DNA of 46,069 nt, taken from the NCBI GenBank assembly GCA_937949615.1, contig CALEDQ010000012.1, forward strand, positions 1 to 46,069, written 5' to 3'. Position numbers and translations under genes: made by a program. This document shows, piece after piece, positions 1-8,376 of this stretch. The notes under the pieces are model-generated. The model saw only the letters and a program-made list of their open reading frames with translations. It made no database searches and was not told the origin of the DNA. The stretch is from an uncultured bacterium (GTDB taxonomy: Bacteria > Muiribacteriota > Ozemobacteria > Ozemobacterales > Ozemobacteraceae). How positions within the stretch are numbered: the stretch's first letter is position 1; every line of letters begins with the position of its first letter.

Positions 1-140
1 TTTTCTGGCAAAAATGTACAAGACCCAGTTAAACTTCAACCACGTGAACAGTTACAAAAAATTTTTTGCCGTGCATAATCATGCCTGTTGACAACAGCTA
101 TATTTGTGATGAAATACAGCTATTTCAAGCTTTTTTTGCC

Positions 141-440
141 CTACAAAATACCAATTCTTTTGAAAAATTCTTCTTCGCTCTCTTTGTTTCTCTCTATTAA
201 ATGCGAAATACTCGACAAGACCGGCTCAACTTCTTCCCAGAGAAATAGAATTCTGTTTGCAACCTTGTGATATGGAATTCGCTTGCGTTGTTGCCAGCGT
301 CGAACTTGCCTTTCTGTAGCACCCAACTTGTGGGCCATATCCAATACTGTTAACCAAACCAAACATCTTGAGGCTTCTGCTGCCTCTTTTTCCCTCTGTA
401 ATTCTTCATCAGTAAATACAAAGATTATCTCGTCTTCCAT
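141..440 (-). CDS. excisionase-like helix-turn-helix protein
   Basis: This 99-aa protein has a central segment that reads like the MerR/excisionase HTH fold (HTH_17 type): a helix with a hydrophobic face (MAHKLGATERQVRRWQQ), then RKRIPYHKVANRILF, matching the usual 'turn, basic wing, R-x-x-F' pattern, and an acidic helix. I chose the ATG at 440 over an upstream start at 503 because AAGGA precedes it by about 9 nt. It lies about 210 nt downstream of the integrase gene on the same strand, which suits a recombination directionality factor that bends att DNA and favours excision. That role is inferred from fold and position; a plain element regulator is the alternative. Confidence 0.6.
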   Translation of the reverse strand: MEDEIIFVFTDEELQREKEAAEASRCLVWLTVLDMAHKLGATERQVRRWQQRKRIPYHKVANRILFLWEEVEPVLSSISHLIERNKESEEEFFKRIGIL

Positions 441-649
441 GACCGATTTTCCTTTCTTTTCCGGGCAATTTTGCCAATGTTTTAGAGGGGTAAACCGAAA
501 CAATTTCCAACAGGCACGGACTGAACGCAGCTTTGTGTTTTCACATGCCTGATTTTCCCCCCTTACACAAAATAATTTACCCTGATCGCCAGAAACGACC
601 TGATGTTTGCAAAAATTGCCTACCCCGTCAGGGGAAAATTGAGAACATT

Positions 650-2023
650 TTAGGCTGATGATTTTATTAATGACTTGATGATCTTCGTGGCAGTTTGCTG
701 GAGTTGCTTCATAGGCAAAGGGAAGTCAAGCATCCTCATGCTGTCATAAAGAGTCTTTATTGAAAATGGCTTACCGTATCTGTCCAGAGTGATAGAGCCG
801 TGAGAATGACCTAGCAATTCTGCTATTATCTCAGCTCTTGCCCCTTTCTCCTTAAGCTGACTGGCGAAGCCATGGCGGAAGGAATGAAAAACCTTTCTGG
901 GATCTTCGGTAATGTATTTACGGTTGAGTCGCTGGAAAAAGGCTGAGAATTTTTTGCCATAGTTGTCTTCGCGCTGCTCAAGACACATCCAGAGGCGGGG
1001 AAAACCTTTGGCTCTAACAGCACTAACATAGTCCAAGAAGCCAATCTTTATTAATGATGGATGAACGGGAACAATTCGGTTGCTTGTTGCATTCTTTAAG
1101 ACCTTGGTGCCATCATTATTGATATTGATACAGAAGATTCCGTCAGCGTCTAGAACATCATCAGTATGCAGCTGGGCAATCTCGTTTAATCTCATTCCCG
1201 TGAACATGCCAATTAATGGCAAAAAGAAGTTCTCTGGTCGATCCAGATAGTCTTTGCCAGTAAAAACATCGGTGGCAAACATGCTTTTCAAATCTTCATC
1301 AGTATAAATAGACCGCTCATCACATGCTTTACTTTCACGCTTCTTGGGCATTGAAAGGCTACTGGCGATGTCTTCTTGAAGATAACCATGCTTGTAGCAC
1401 CAGCTCAAGAAGGCTTTGAGATGTTTAATTATTCGATGTGCCCGCGTATGACTCATTGGCTCATAGTCAGTCATCTTCAAAATCTCTGATAGTGGCTTAC
1501 CACGGAATCTTTTATCTTTGGTCAGATTTGGTGGGAAACGGCACACGGTCTCTCTAATATGCAGTAGCTGAGCTCTTTTCATTTCTTGTATTTCAATGTT
1601 TCCGCCAAGCAACTCGATGAAGATTCTGATCATCTGCCGCTGATCGATTACAGTTTTTTGAGCCCAGCGATTTGCTCTGATGTGCTCATGTTCATATAGG
1701 TCGTAAAGTTCCTGAACACGGTCTTTGGTCACATTTATTTTTGCATTACTGACAATAGATGGCGGCAGTGGCAACGGCGAACTCTGTTTGATTCGCTCAA
1801 TTTCGTCTGCTGTAAAGCATTGTGACCTTATTATTGATATGTATCTATTCAGCCAGGCTGAGTACCCAGTCGCCAGAAATTTGGCTTCCTTGCGCTCTTT
1901 CGTTTTTAATGACAGCTTTATGTGTGTTCCATGATGATGCTCTGCCACGTCAAGCGGGATTCGACGCCAATAATAGTAAGTTTCACTGATCTTTTTAAGA
2001 TACTGAGGCACTGTAGACTCCAA
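650..2023 (-). CDS. tyrosine recombinase / element integrase
   Basis: This 457-aa site-specific recombinase has an N-terminal arm-binding-like region (residues 15-60, DUF6538-like YYYWRRIP start), a SAM-like core-binding domain (about 100-220) and a C-terminal catalytic domain. The catalytic residues are visible: Arg278 in TGMRLNEI, Lys307, His380 and Arg383 in HSFRHGF, His406 in LLGHSHGS and the nucleophile Tyr416. It should catalyse strand exchange between the element and the tRNA-Gly site that begins 34 bp upstream of its first codon. The frame opens with TTG at 2023 and no ATG is available before an in-frame stop. GTG at 2011 is another possible start, and neither has a good ribosome binding site. 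All catalytic residues are present, so it is probably active. Confidence 0.93.
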   Translation of the reverse strand: MESTVPQYLKKISETYYYWRRIPLDVAEHHHGTHIKLSLKTKERKEAKFLATGYSAWLNRYISIIRSQCFTADEIERIKQSSPLPLPPSIVSNAKINVTKDRVQELYDLYEHEHIRANRWAQKTVIDQRQMIRIFIELLGGNIEIQEMKRAQLLHIRETVCRFPPNLTKDKRFRGKPLSEILKMTDYEPMSHTRAHRIIKHLKAFLSWCYKHGYLQEDIASSLSMPKKRESKACDERSIYTDEDLKSMFATDVFTGKDYLDRPENFFLPLIGMFTGMRLNEIAQLHTDDVLDADGIFCININNDGTKVLKNATSNRIVPVHPSLIKIGFLDYVSAVRAKGFPRLWMCLEQREDNYGKKFSAFFQRLNRKYITEDPRKVFHSFRHGFASQLKEKGARAEIIAELLGHSHGSITLDRYGKPFSIKTLYDSMRMLDFPLPMKQLQQTATKIIKSLIKSSA

Positions 2024-2056
2024 ATGTGGGCTAATTTGTGGTCTACTAGGTCGCTA

Positions 2057-2099
2057 CTTCCCAAGCTGAGGGTCGCGGGTTCGAACCCCGTTTCCCGCT
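2057..2099 (+). other. attachment site: 3' fragment of tRNA-Gly(CCC)
   Basis: The segment contains an anticodon loop TTCCCAA (2058-2064, anticodon CCC), the 3' anticodon stem GCTGA, a perfect T arm (stem 2075-2079/2087-2091, loop TTCGAAC) and the acceptor 3' strand TTCCCGC plus discriminator T. The 5' half of a tRNA is missing: upstream sequence does not form the D arm, the 5' anticodon stem or a 7-bp acceptor. This is the duplicated 3' end left by an integrase that crosses over near the anticodon loop. No CCA is encoded. Confidence 0.85.
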
Positions 2100-2107
2100 T
2101 AGAAAAA

Positions 2108-2147
2108 GAGCCCTGAGACTGTTATAGTTTCAGGGCTCTCTGTTTTT
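2108..2147 (+). terminator. Rho-independent terminator of the tRNA-Gly locus
   Basis: The stem GAGCCCTGA pairs with TCAGGGCTC around a loop of about 12 nt and is followed by TCTGTTTTT. It sits 8 nt after the tRNA fragment, so it is probably the original chromosomal tRNA terminator that marks the end of the element. The next 316 bases, up to the gene at 2464, hold no convincing gene; a minus-strand frame there is low-complexity and lacks a ribosome binding site. Confidence 0.8.
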
Positions 2148-2463
2148 AGCTTAAACAAGCTCAACCCTCTATCAACCGTATTATTCGAGGCTTTTGCAGG
2201 TTGTTTTTTGTTCCGTTTATCGGAAAAATTGTTAAAACTGGCACTAGGTGACAATAAATATATAGAAATATTTAATGAGCTGCTGAAAAAAATGTCGGCA
2301 TTAATAACTATTTGGCAGTTTATTGTTTGATCAGTTTTTTTGGTAATACCGATAAGTGCTTTAATAAAGGATTTTCTGGACTTTTTAAAAATTGGCATAT
2401 TCCTTGCGTTAATCATCACTGTTCTGGAAAAAGAAAATAAGCTTTATAAGCCAGGAGTGTTGT

Positions 2464-3201
2464 ATGAGAAAAAATATCGCAGGTCTTTTGATGGCAGTTC
2501 TTTTCGTTCCTGCAGTGGCTATGGCCCAGTTCCACGGTAACAATCATGGTTCAGCCAATAATAACTCAAGCTATCAGCATCCGGGTTCTACCGGCAGCAA
2601 CAATACTCACGGTCATACTTCAAATTCTGGCAATGGATCCAGTTACAATGGCAATACTGGTCATAACAATAGTTCCAGCCATAACAGCGGTTCAAATTAC
2701 GGTCCGGGCAGCAACAATTCTAATCATGGCAACAGCTCCAGCTACGGAAACGGCTCGAACCATGGAAACAATAATGGAAATAGCAGTAATCACAGTTCTG
2801 GCAACAGCTCTTCCGGCCACCCAGGTCATATCGATAATTCAGGCCACGATAACCCGGGTTTCCCAGGCCATGGTTCGTCAGCCGGCAAAGAACTGATGAT
2901 GGCTCACTACAATATTGAACGTGCTTTCCAGGATGCCGAAAACTCATATTACCCATACTTCATGAGCGAACAGGACAAGCGCAACATGCTGTTTGCCATG
3001 CGCAGAATCAAATTTGAATTTGAAGGTCTTCTGAGACTTGTTGACAGAAGACACAGAGACGAAATTCACCAGATTTCCATCATGGTTGAAAGATCTATCT
3101 TCACCATGGTTGCCGAAAATAATGTAAAAGAAGCTCATAGAATGTTAAAGAGAACTGAAGATCAGTATAAACGCACTGCCGTAGAAATTTTCAGAAGATA
3201 A
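2464..3201 (+). CDS. secreted Asn/Gly/Ser/His-rich protein of unknown function
   Basis: This is a 245-aa protein with a clear signal peptide (MRKN, a hydrophobic core, AMA before Gln22). Residues 22 to about 140 are a low-complexity tract built almost only from Asn, Gly, Ser, His and Tyr, in short units such as HGNNNGNSSNHSSG. The last 100 residues are a normal, charged, probably all-helical domain (ERAFQDAENSYYPYFMSEQDKRNMLF onward). AGGAG lies about 8 nt before the ATG, and a terminator follows at 3238. I recognise no family. The His-rich tract could bind metal or act as a flexible linker holding the helical domain at the envelope; this is speculation. A frame +1 ORF over the repeat is a shadow of the composition. 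Confidence 0.75.
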   Translation: MRKNIAGLLMAVLFVPAVAMAQFHGNNHGSANNNSSYQHPGSTGSNNTHGHTSNSGNGSSYNGNTGHNNSSSHNSGSNYGPGSNNSNHGNSSSYGNGSNHGNNNGNSSNHSSGNSSSGHPGHIDNSGHDNPGFPGHGSSAGKELMMAHYNIERAFQDAENSYYPYFMSEQDKRNMLFAMRRIKFEFEGLLRLVDRRHRDEIHQISIMVERSIFTMVAENNVKEAHRMLKRTEDQYKRTAVEIFRR

Positions 3202-3237
3202 TCACCCTCCTAGATCTCGAAGCGTCTCTTTTAAAAG

Positions 3238-3264
3238 CCGGTCGCCAAAAGCGACCGGTTTTTT
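3238..3264 (+). terminator. Rho-independent terminator
   Basis: The 8-bp stem CCGGTCGC/GCGACCGG with loop CAAAA is followed by six T. It ends the transcript of the secreted Asn-rich protein. Confidence 0.92.
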
Positions 3265-3577
3265 AATTCCTGGTTTTCTTATAAAATCCGGGGTTACTAA
3301 ATTTAGCCCATGAAAAACCAGGAAATCCGAGACAGCTTCCCGGATTTTTGATTATGGCATCAGAACTGCTGACTTTGCTGTTCTCAATAAAATTCTCTAT
3401 GGAAATTTATATATATTGGTAATTATCTACGATTAACCGCAGCCTCACATTTCTAAAAGAGACTTTAAAACAAAGTTTGCGCACAGTTTCCTCCGAATCC
3501 GTAGTTCACACTTTCTTCTGAACTGATGTATCATTGTACAGAATACGGATGTATCAAGAGCAAAGAGAGGTCTGGCC
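3265..3577. other. intergenic region with a long inverted repeat
   Basis: No gene is visible in these 313 bases. A perfect 10-bp inverted repeat, AAAATCCGGG (3284-3293) and CCCGGATTTT (3339-3348), flanks 45 nt. It could form a stem in RNA, perhaps a second terminator, but the loop is long. A possible promoter for the pirin gene is TTCACA (3505-3510), an 18-bp spacer and TATCAT (3529-3534). Confidence 0.4.
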
Positions 3578-4426
3578 ATGAAAGATTCAAGACAAATCAG
3601 GCAGGTCGTAAGGGGAATCGAGACGCATGATGGCGCCGGGGTTCGCCTGGTAAGGGTCTTTGCCCATAAAAACGTGGTCGATTTCGACCCTTTTCTGATG
3701 ATGGACGCTTTTGACAACGATAAACCTGAAGATTACGAAAAAGGTTTTCCGTGGCACCCGCATCGGGGCATTGAGACCATAACCTACCTGATCGAAGGCA
3801 AGGTCGAACATGGTGACAGCCTTGGCAACAAGGGAACGATTTTCTGCGGCGACTGTCAGTGGATGACGGCGGGCAATGGCATAATTCACCAGGAAATGCC
3901 GAAGCCGCCGGGAAAAATGCTTGGCGTGCAGATCTGGCTTAACATGCCTGCCATAAATAAGATGGGCGAGCCCGCCTATGGCGACATAGTTGCCGGTAAA
4001 ATTCCTCTCATAAATGATCAGAATTGCGAAATCAGGCTGATCTCGGGCAACTATAAAGGAACAGAGGGGGCATTCAGCGGCCGTTACGTCAAGCCGCTGT
4101 TCATGGATGTCAACCTGCCGGCCGAAACAGAGTTCGAGCTTGAAACGCCATCTGAGAATACCGTTTTTTCGTATAATTTTTATGGTTCAGGAATTTTCAG
4201 TGACGGTAAAGAATATTCCGGAAAAACCACTCTGCTTTTCGAACCGGGAAAACTGCTTAAATTCAAATCAGGCAAAGAAGGACTGCGCATGATCATCCTT
4301 TCAGGGCCGCCATTGAAAGAACCGGTTGCCTGGGGTGGGCCAATCGTAATGAATACCCAGGAAGAGCTCGACCTCGCTTTCCAGGAACTTGAAACCGGTC
4401 AGTTCATCAAGCATCATCGCCGATAA
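3578..4426 (+). CDS. pirin family protein
   Basis: This 282-aa protein is a bicupin of the pirin family, usual length for the family. The N-terminal cupin carries the metal ligands in their standard places: His60 and His62 in WHPHRGIET, His104 in IIHQEMP and Glu106. The C-terminal pirin domain covers about residues 165-270. Pirins bind Fe(II); some bacterial members oxidise flavonols (quercetinase activity), others act as redox-sensing protein partners, so the substrate here is open. AGAGAGG lies 7 nt before the ATG. The next gene starts 60 nt downstream on the same strand but shares no evident function. Confidence 0.92.
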   Translation: MKDSRQIRQVVRGIETHDGAGVRLVRVFAHKNVVDFDPFLMMDAFDNDKPEDYEKGFPWHPHRGIETITYLIEGKVEHGDSLGNKGTIFCGDCQWMTAGNGIIHQEMPKPPGKMLGVQIWLNMPAINKMGEPAYGDIVAGKIPLINDQNCEIRLISGNYKGTEGAFSGRYVKPLFMDVNLPAETEFELETPSENTVFSYNFYGSGIFSDGKEYSGKTTLLFEPGKLLKFKSGKEGLRMIILSGPPLKEPVAWGGPIVMNTQEELDLAFQELETGQFIKHHRR

Positions 4427-4486
4427 AATCCAAGCTTTCAGCTGATCAAAGCTGCGCCTGCACCAGGGCCCGACCGGAAATAATTA

Positions 4487-5239
4487 ATGCTCAGAATTAC
4501 CATCAGATTCTACGAAGAGCTGAACGACTTCATCAGAGCCGATCTGCGCAAGCGGCCAATCGAAAAAACGCTGGCGCAGACCACAGCGATGAAAGATCTC
4601 ATCGAGTCTTTTGGAATACCGCACACTGAGGTGGATCTGATTGTCGTTAACGGTGAATCGAGCGGGTTCGAACGACGGGTTGCTGATGGCGACAAGATCA
4701 GCGTCTACCCGGTTTTTGAATCTTTCGATATTTCTGGGCTGACACGCCTGCAGCAACGGCCACTGCGGAATTTGCGCTTCGCTGCCGACTGCCATCTCGG
4801 CAAACTTGCCGAAAAAATGCGACTGCTCGGCTTTGACGTCGAATATCATAACCACATCACAGACGAAGAGCTCTTCAACGCAGTTGTCGACCACAAAAAG
4901 GTGCTGTTAACAAGAGATCGGCGATTGCTGATGCGCAAAGAAATAGACCGGGGCTATCTGCTGCGTTCACAGCTTCCGGGTGAGCAGCTCGAAGAAGTAA
5001 TCGGAAGATTCGATCTGCGCGAACAGCTGCAGCCCTTCACCAGATGTGCAAAATGCAACGGTATTCTCGAAAGGGTTGAAAAGGAAGCGGTTTTTCACCT
5101 GCTTGAACCGAAGACAAAGCTCTATTACAAAGATTTCTTTCAGTGCCAGAGCTGCCGACAGGTTTACTGGCAGGGCTCACATCTCGAAAAAATTCAGGCA
5201 TTGATAGATAAGATCAAAGCCGGCCAGAAACCGAGTTAG
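4487..5239 (+). CDS. Mut7-C RNase-like protein with N-terminal ubiquitin-like domain
   Basis: The 250-aa protein has two modules. Residues 1-80 look like the ThiS/MoaD-type ubiquitin fold found in front of many bacterial Mut7-C proteins. Residues 95-225 match the Mut7-C PIN-like domain, with Asp101 in AADCHLGKLA, the LTRDRRLL segment (142-148) and a zinc ribbon made of Cys187-x2-Cys190 and Cys220-x2-Cys223. The family is named after the C-terminus of the C. elegans exonuclease Mut-7; PIN-like residues suggest metal-dependent RNase activity, but the bacterial substrate is unknown. It stands alone after pirin. The fold assignment is firm; the activity is inferred. Confidence 0.85.
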   Translation: MLRITIRFYEELNDFIRADLRKRPIEKTLAQTTAMKDLIESFGIPHTEVDLIVVNGESSGFERRVADGDKISVYPVFESFDISGLTRLQQRPLRNLRFAADCHLGKLAEKMRLLGFDVEYHNHITDEELFNAVVDHKKVLLTRDRRLLMRKEIDRGYLLRSQLPGEQLEEVIGRFDLREQLQPFTRCAKCNGILERVEKEAVFHLLEPKTKLYYKDFFQCQSCRQVYWQGSHLEKIQALIDKIKAGQKPS

Positions 5240-5518
5240 TGATTTTTCAGCATTGAACATGCAAAATCGGCATTTTTCAAATCATTCACTGCGGTTATGC
5301 CCTAAACGGGTGCAACTGCGACAATCTGAGGAGTTTTAAATAAGATTCTCGCACTGATGTCGCTATACAGGCAGGGATTTTATCGACAAAGACTTAGATC
5401 CAGTTGCACACAAGAATCTGGCATGGTCGCTGTTTTTTTGCGTGGTCTGCTAACATCTGCCAAATCTGCTTTAATTTTGCAATTATCAACAGTTACCTGA
5501 AGAGTTATAATTGAGAGC

Positions 5519-5947
5519 ATGAATGACGAAAAAAATGATCAGAACAGCGATGTTACACCTGAGCTGGTGCAGAAGCTTCAGGAAATAAAAGACCGCTGCA
5601 TGCCGCCGGCGCAGATTTCATACCGGGCATTTTACGTATTTCTGCTGGCTGGCTCGTTTTTGCTTTATCTCGCCCATCAAATGGTTTCAGATTCAGTCGA
5701 CTGGGATTCAATGCGCTATGCCCACGGCTTACTGCCGCTTGATGTTCTGATGATGCGCAACGCCATGGTGCCATGGCTGCTGCCCATTATCGTTCTGATT
5801 TTTTTCGCGCTGTCTTTCAAATTTAAAGCGCTGCGCTCGCCTGTTTTTCTCGCCTGGTTTACCCTGATTCTGTTTGGCCTGACGGTAACCTATGTCTGGA
5901 CATCAGACATGTTTGCGTTTCACCTGCTTAATAGAATAACGCCCTGA
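5519..5947 (+). CDS. small inner-membrane protein, unknown
   Basis: A 142-aa protein with a charged cytoplasmic-like N-terminus (residues 1-35, rich in Asp, Asn, Lys) and three hydrophobic segments (about 39-56, 82-99 and 108-127), so a three-pass membrane protein. I recognise no family. The ribosome binding site is weak (GAGAG directly before the ATG), and a TATAAT-like box at 5506-5511 is close enough that the message could be nearly leaderless. It converges on the DUF4130 gene at 6092. The 279 bases before it hold no visible gene. Confidence 0.6.
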   Translation: MNDEKNDQNSDVTPELVQKLQEIKDRCMPPAQISYRAFYVFLLAGSFLLYLAHQMVSDSVDWDSMRYAHGLLPLDVLMMRNAMVPWLLPIIVLIFFALSFKFKALRSPVFLAWFTLILFGLTVTYVWTSDMFAFHLLNRITP

Positions 5948-6091
5948 AACTGGCACCAGTCAACCTGCGGCCAAAGCAACAGGCGAAGCATTTGAATTTT
6001 ACAGGTGCGCATTAGAATATTTTCGGCAGATCCGTTGGCAATCCCATCAGCCGGGCCTGGAAATTTTCGATGAATTTTCATACAAGTCGCT

Positions 6092-6850
6092 TCAGCGGCC
6101 GGGTTTTTCGATGAGGTCGTGCCAGTATTTTTTCGGGATGCACTTCTGCTGCAGGGCCAGATTAAGACGCTCGCGCACAGCGATGCTGTCAAAGAAGCAT
6201 TGCCAGAGATGCTGGGCGGCGATCTCTTCTGAAGCGTCGGGCGGAATATCGGCACTTTTTCTTTCGATGATTGTCCAGGTTTTGAGGTTGTAGACGGCCG
6301 CGACCTCACGGCGGCGGTCGTGAATTATCCATTGCTGGCCGGCAAAGCGCCTGACGAAAAACGGTGCAAGCACAGGCAGAACAAAGGTGTCTGAGCTGAT
6401 CGAAGCATAATAAAGATTGGCGCCAATACTGCGAAAGCGCAGTAACCCCATAAACCGGTGCCGCTCGACACTGACCTGCCTGGCGAGGCGATGTATGCTG
6501 CGAACCCGCTCGTCGGTCTGATATGCATCGACAGTGCCGCGCTTTTCGAGCGCGAGCAGCAGATAGCGCGCCAGCCGCAGTTCGATGTTCTTCTCTTCTG
6601 ACAAAAAGGCATACCAGGCATTCTGCCAGGTTTCGCGACTGATGCCGGGTATTCTGAACAACTCGGCATCATGCAGATTGCCGCCGGCAACGGAAACAGC
6701 GGTAGTCTGCGGCTCGGCTTCGGCAACAGCAAGCGACGGCTGCCGTTCATTTTCACGCTCGATCGCATCGGGCAGCCGGTGCTGTTTTAAAAATGGCACC
6801 AGAGCTGAAATAAGGCCATAAAATGAACCATCGTAACGTATTATCTGCAT
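6092..6850 (-). CDS. DUF4130-type DNA-metabolism protein, partner of the radical SAM protein
   Basis: This 252-aa protein matches the TIGR03915/DUF4130 family by its N-terminus (IIRYDGSFYGLISAL), central helices (RLARYLLLALEKRG) and the typical FMGLLRF, LPVLAPFFVRRFAGQQWIIHD and W-H-LI-KPGR blocks. The family occurs almost only next to the TIGR03916 radical SAM protein, and many members are fused to a uracil-DNA-glycosylase-like domain. Here the protein stops at the DUF4130 part, with no glycosylase domain. Its ATG overlaps the radical SAM stop by one base (TGATG), so the two are translationally coupled. A DNA repair or modification role follows from the family; the reaction is unknown. Confidence 0.85.
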   Translation of the reverse strand: MQIIRYDGSFYGLISALVPFLKQHRLPDAIERENERQPSLAVAEAEPQTTAVSVAGGNLHDAELFRIPGISRETWQNAWYAFLSEEKNIELRLARYLLLALEKRGTVDAYQTDERVRSIHRLARQVSVERHRFMGLLRFRSIGANLYYASISSDTFVLPVLAPFFVRRFAGQQWIIHDRRREVAAVYNLKTWTIIERKSADIPPDASEEIAAQHLWQCFFDSIAVRERLNLALQQKCIPKKYWHDLIEKPGR

Positions 6851-8253
6851 CAGAATTGCCCCATTACCGCATCTTTGAATATTTCAGGCTGAAAGCCGGT
6901 CATATCTTCGAAAGTCAGCTGTTTTGGCTTCAACACCGGCGGTTCGACGGCCAGCAGGCGCTGACGCAGACGAGTCGGGTCGAGACCGAGACTGCCGCTG
7001 TCTGAACCTGGGGCCGCCAGAAAATAACGCGCCCTTTTCATGACCACGCCGAGTTTTGCCAGATCTTCGATATTTAAACGACCAACGCGGCGGGCCTGCA
7101 CAATGCGGCGTGCCGAAATCATGCCAAGACCGGGCACCCGCAGCAGTGATTCAAAGTCAGCACGGTTGACATCGACTGGAAAAAACTCGGGATGCCGCAG
7201 TGCCCACATGATTTTCGGGTCGAAATCATTGTCGAGAAGCGGCGGCCCGTTCTCAAAAAGCTCGTCGACCGAAAAGTGATAAAAACGCAGCAGCCAGTCG
7301 GCCTGATACAGCCGGTGTTCGCGCAGCAGTGGCGGCGACTGAGTATCAGGCAACCGGCTGTCATGGTTGTACGAAACATAGGCCGAATAATAAACCCGTT
7401 TCAGCTGCATCTTTTTATAAAGACTTTCTGACAGGGTGAGAATCTGCCGGTCGTCTTCGGGGCTGGCACCGATAATCAGCTGCGTACTCTGGCCACCGGG
7501 CACAAAAACCGGCCTGGTGGCAGGCTGGTGCCGGGCGGGCGAAGATGTCAGAGCAGTTATGCCTGAATAAGAAACAAGCCGCTGCCTGCCAGCCGGCGGG
7601 TTGTATTCGAGACTCCAGTCACGGATACGCTGCATCGGCCCGAAAATGCTCGCCTTCGACTTGTCGGGAGCCAGCAGGTTGAGACTCTGCTGGCTCGGCA
7701 GCTCGAGATTGACGCTCAGACGGTCAGCGAGCTTCCCGGCCTGAAAAATAAGATCGGGGTCGGCGCCGGGAATTGCCTTGAGATGAATATAGCCGGCAAA
7801 GCCGTGATTTTCGCGCAGAAGCTTTACGCATCTGATCAGCAGCTCCATGGTGTAGTCGGGGTTTTTGATAATTCCTGAGCTCAAAAACAGACCTTCGATA
7901 TAGTTGCGCTTATAAAACGAAATGGTCAGATCAGCCAGCTCAGAAGGCGAAAACGCCGCCCGCTCGATGTCGTTACTGCGCCGGTTCATACAGTAGGCGC
8001 AGTCATAAACACAAAAATTCGTGAAAAGAACTTTTAAAAGCGATATGCAGCGCCCGTCTGCCGCCCAGCTGTGACAGATCCCACCCGGAACCACATTACC
8101 CAGACTGCCCGCCGGGCTGCCCCGGCTGCTGCCGCTCGAAGCACAGGAAACATCATAGCGGGCAGCGGCAGAAAGAATGCGCAGCTTGTCAGCAACCGCC
8201 ACCCAGCTGCCATGCCCATGACCAGCAACATTTTCAGCTATTTCATTCGCCAT
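6850..8253 (-). CDS. putative DNA modification/repair radical SAM protein
   Basis: This 467-aa radical SAM enzyme of the TIGR03916 type has its [4Fe-4S]-binding Cys motif as Cys81-x3-Cys85-x2-Cys88 (FCVYDCAYC), preceded by a conserved region with GGICHSW. The TIM-barrel core runs to about residue 300. A C-terminal helix-hairpin-helix element (VNRADFESLLRVPGLG, then ISARRIV) suggests DNA contact. The family is always paired with DUF4130 or UDG-linked partners, as here. The substrate and chemistry are not established. It starts at the ATG at 8253, with GAGGCG about 5 nt upstream. The gene pair is separated from the efflux operon by a strong terminator. Confidence 0.88.
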   Translation of the reverse strand: MANEIAENVAGHGHGSWVAVADKLRILSAAARYDVSCASSGSSRGSPAGSLGNVVPGGICHSWAADGRCISLLKVLFTNFCVYDCAYCMNRRSNDIERAAFSPSELADLTISFYKRNYIEGLFLSSGIIKNPDYTMELLIRCVKLLRENHGFAGYIHLKAIPGADPDLIFQAGKLADRLSVNLELPSQQSLNLLAPDKSKASIFGPMQRIRDWSLEYNPPAGRQRLVSYSGITALTSSPARHQPATRPVFVPGGQSTQLIIGASPEDDRQILTLSESLYKKMQLKRVYYSAYVSYNHDSRLPDTQSPPLLREHRLYQADWLLRFYHFSVDELFENGPPLLDNDFDPKIMWALRHPEFFPVDVNRADFESLLRVPGLGMISARRIVQARRVGRLNIEDLAKLGVVMKRARYFLAAPGSDSGSLGLDPTRLRQRLLAVEPPVLKPKQLTFEDMTGFQPEIFKDAVMGQF

Positions 8254-8305
8254 TTTTTCGCCTCATATTTATATAATAAGCGAAAATTATGCGAATGAAA
8301 AGCGA

Positions 8306-8354
8306 AAAAAAATAAAAAAATTTCGCTGGCATACATTACGCATACCAGCGAAAT
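8306..8354 (-). terminator. Rho-independent terminator of the first efflux operon
   Basis: Read on the minus strand, ATTTCGCTGG and CCAGCGAAAT form a 10-bp stem around a loop of about 15 nt, followed by a T tract with a single interruption. It closes the TolC-MFP-RND-PII transcript and insulates the radical SAM gene. Confidence 0.88.
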
Positions 8355-8376
8355 AACGTTTACAGACGAAAAAGCG

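Larger units (their letters stand above)
1..2099. mobile_element. right end of an integrated genetic element (partial)
   Basis: A tyrosine integrase and a small excisionase-like gene lie just left of a 3' tRNA-Gly fragment at 2057-2099. This is the usual layout of an element integrated into a tRNA gene. The fragment reads on the plus strand, so the intact tRNA and the rest of the element should lie to the left, outside the window. The chromosomal tRNA terminator follows at once on the right (2108-2147). Whether this is a prophage, ICE or satellite cannot be told, because no structural or transfer genes are visible. Confidence 0.75.

Noticed and set aside
2027..2099. Possible complete tRNA-Gly
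   Set aside because: The 5' part pairs only 5 of 7 acceptor bases and has no D arm or 5' anticodon stem, so only a 3' fragment is supported.
2099..2419. Minus-strand open frame of 106 codons right of the tRNA-Gly fragment
   Set aside because: It runs through the terminator, has low-complexity composition and no ribosome binding site.
2546..2896. Ile/Thr/Ala-rich open frame in another phase over the Asn/Ser tract
   Set aside because: It is a by-product of the repetitive codons of the secreted protein, which has a signal peptide and ribosome binding site.
3284..3348. Second Rho-independent terminator
   Set aside because: The 10-bp arms are perfect, but 45 nt of loop make it unlikely; a clear terminator already lies at 3238-3264.
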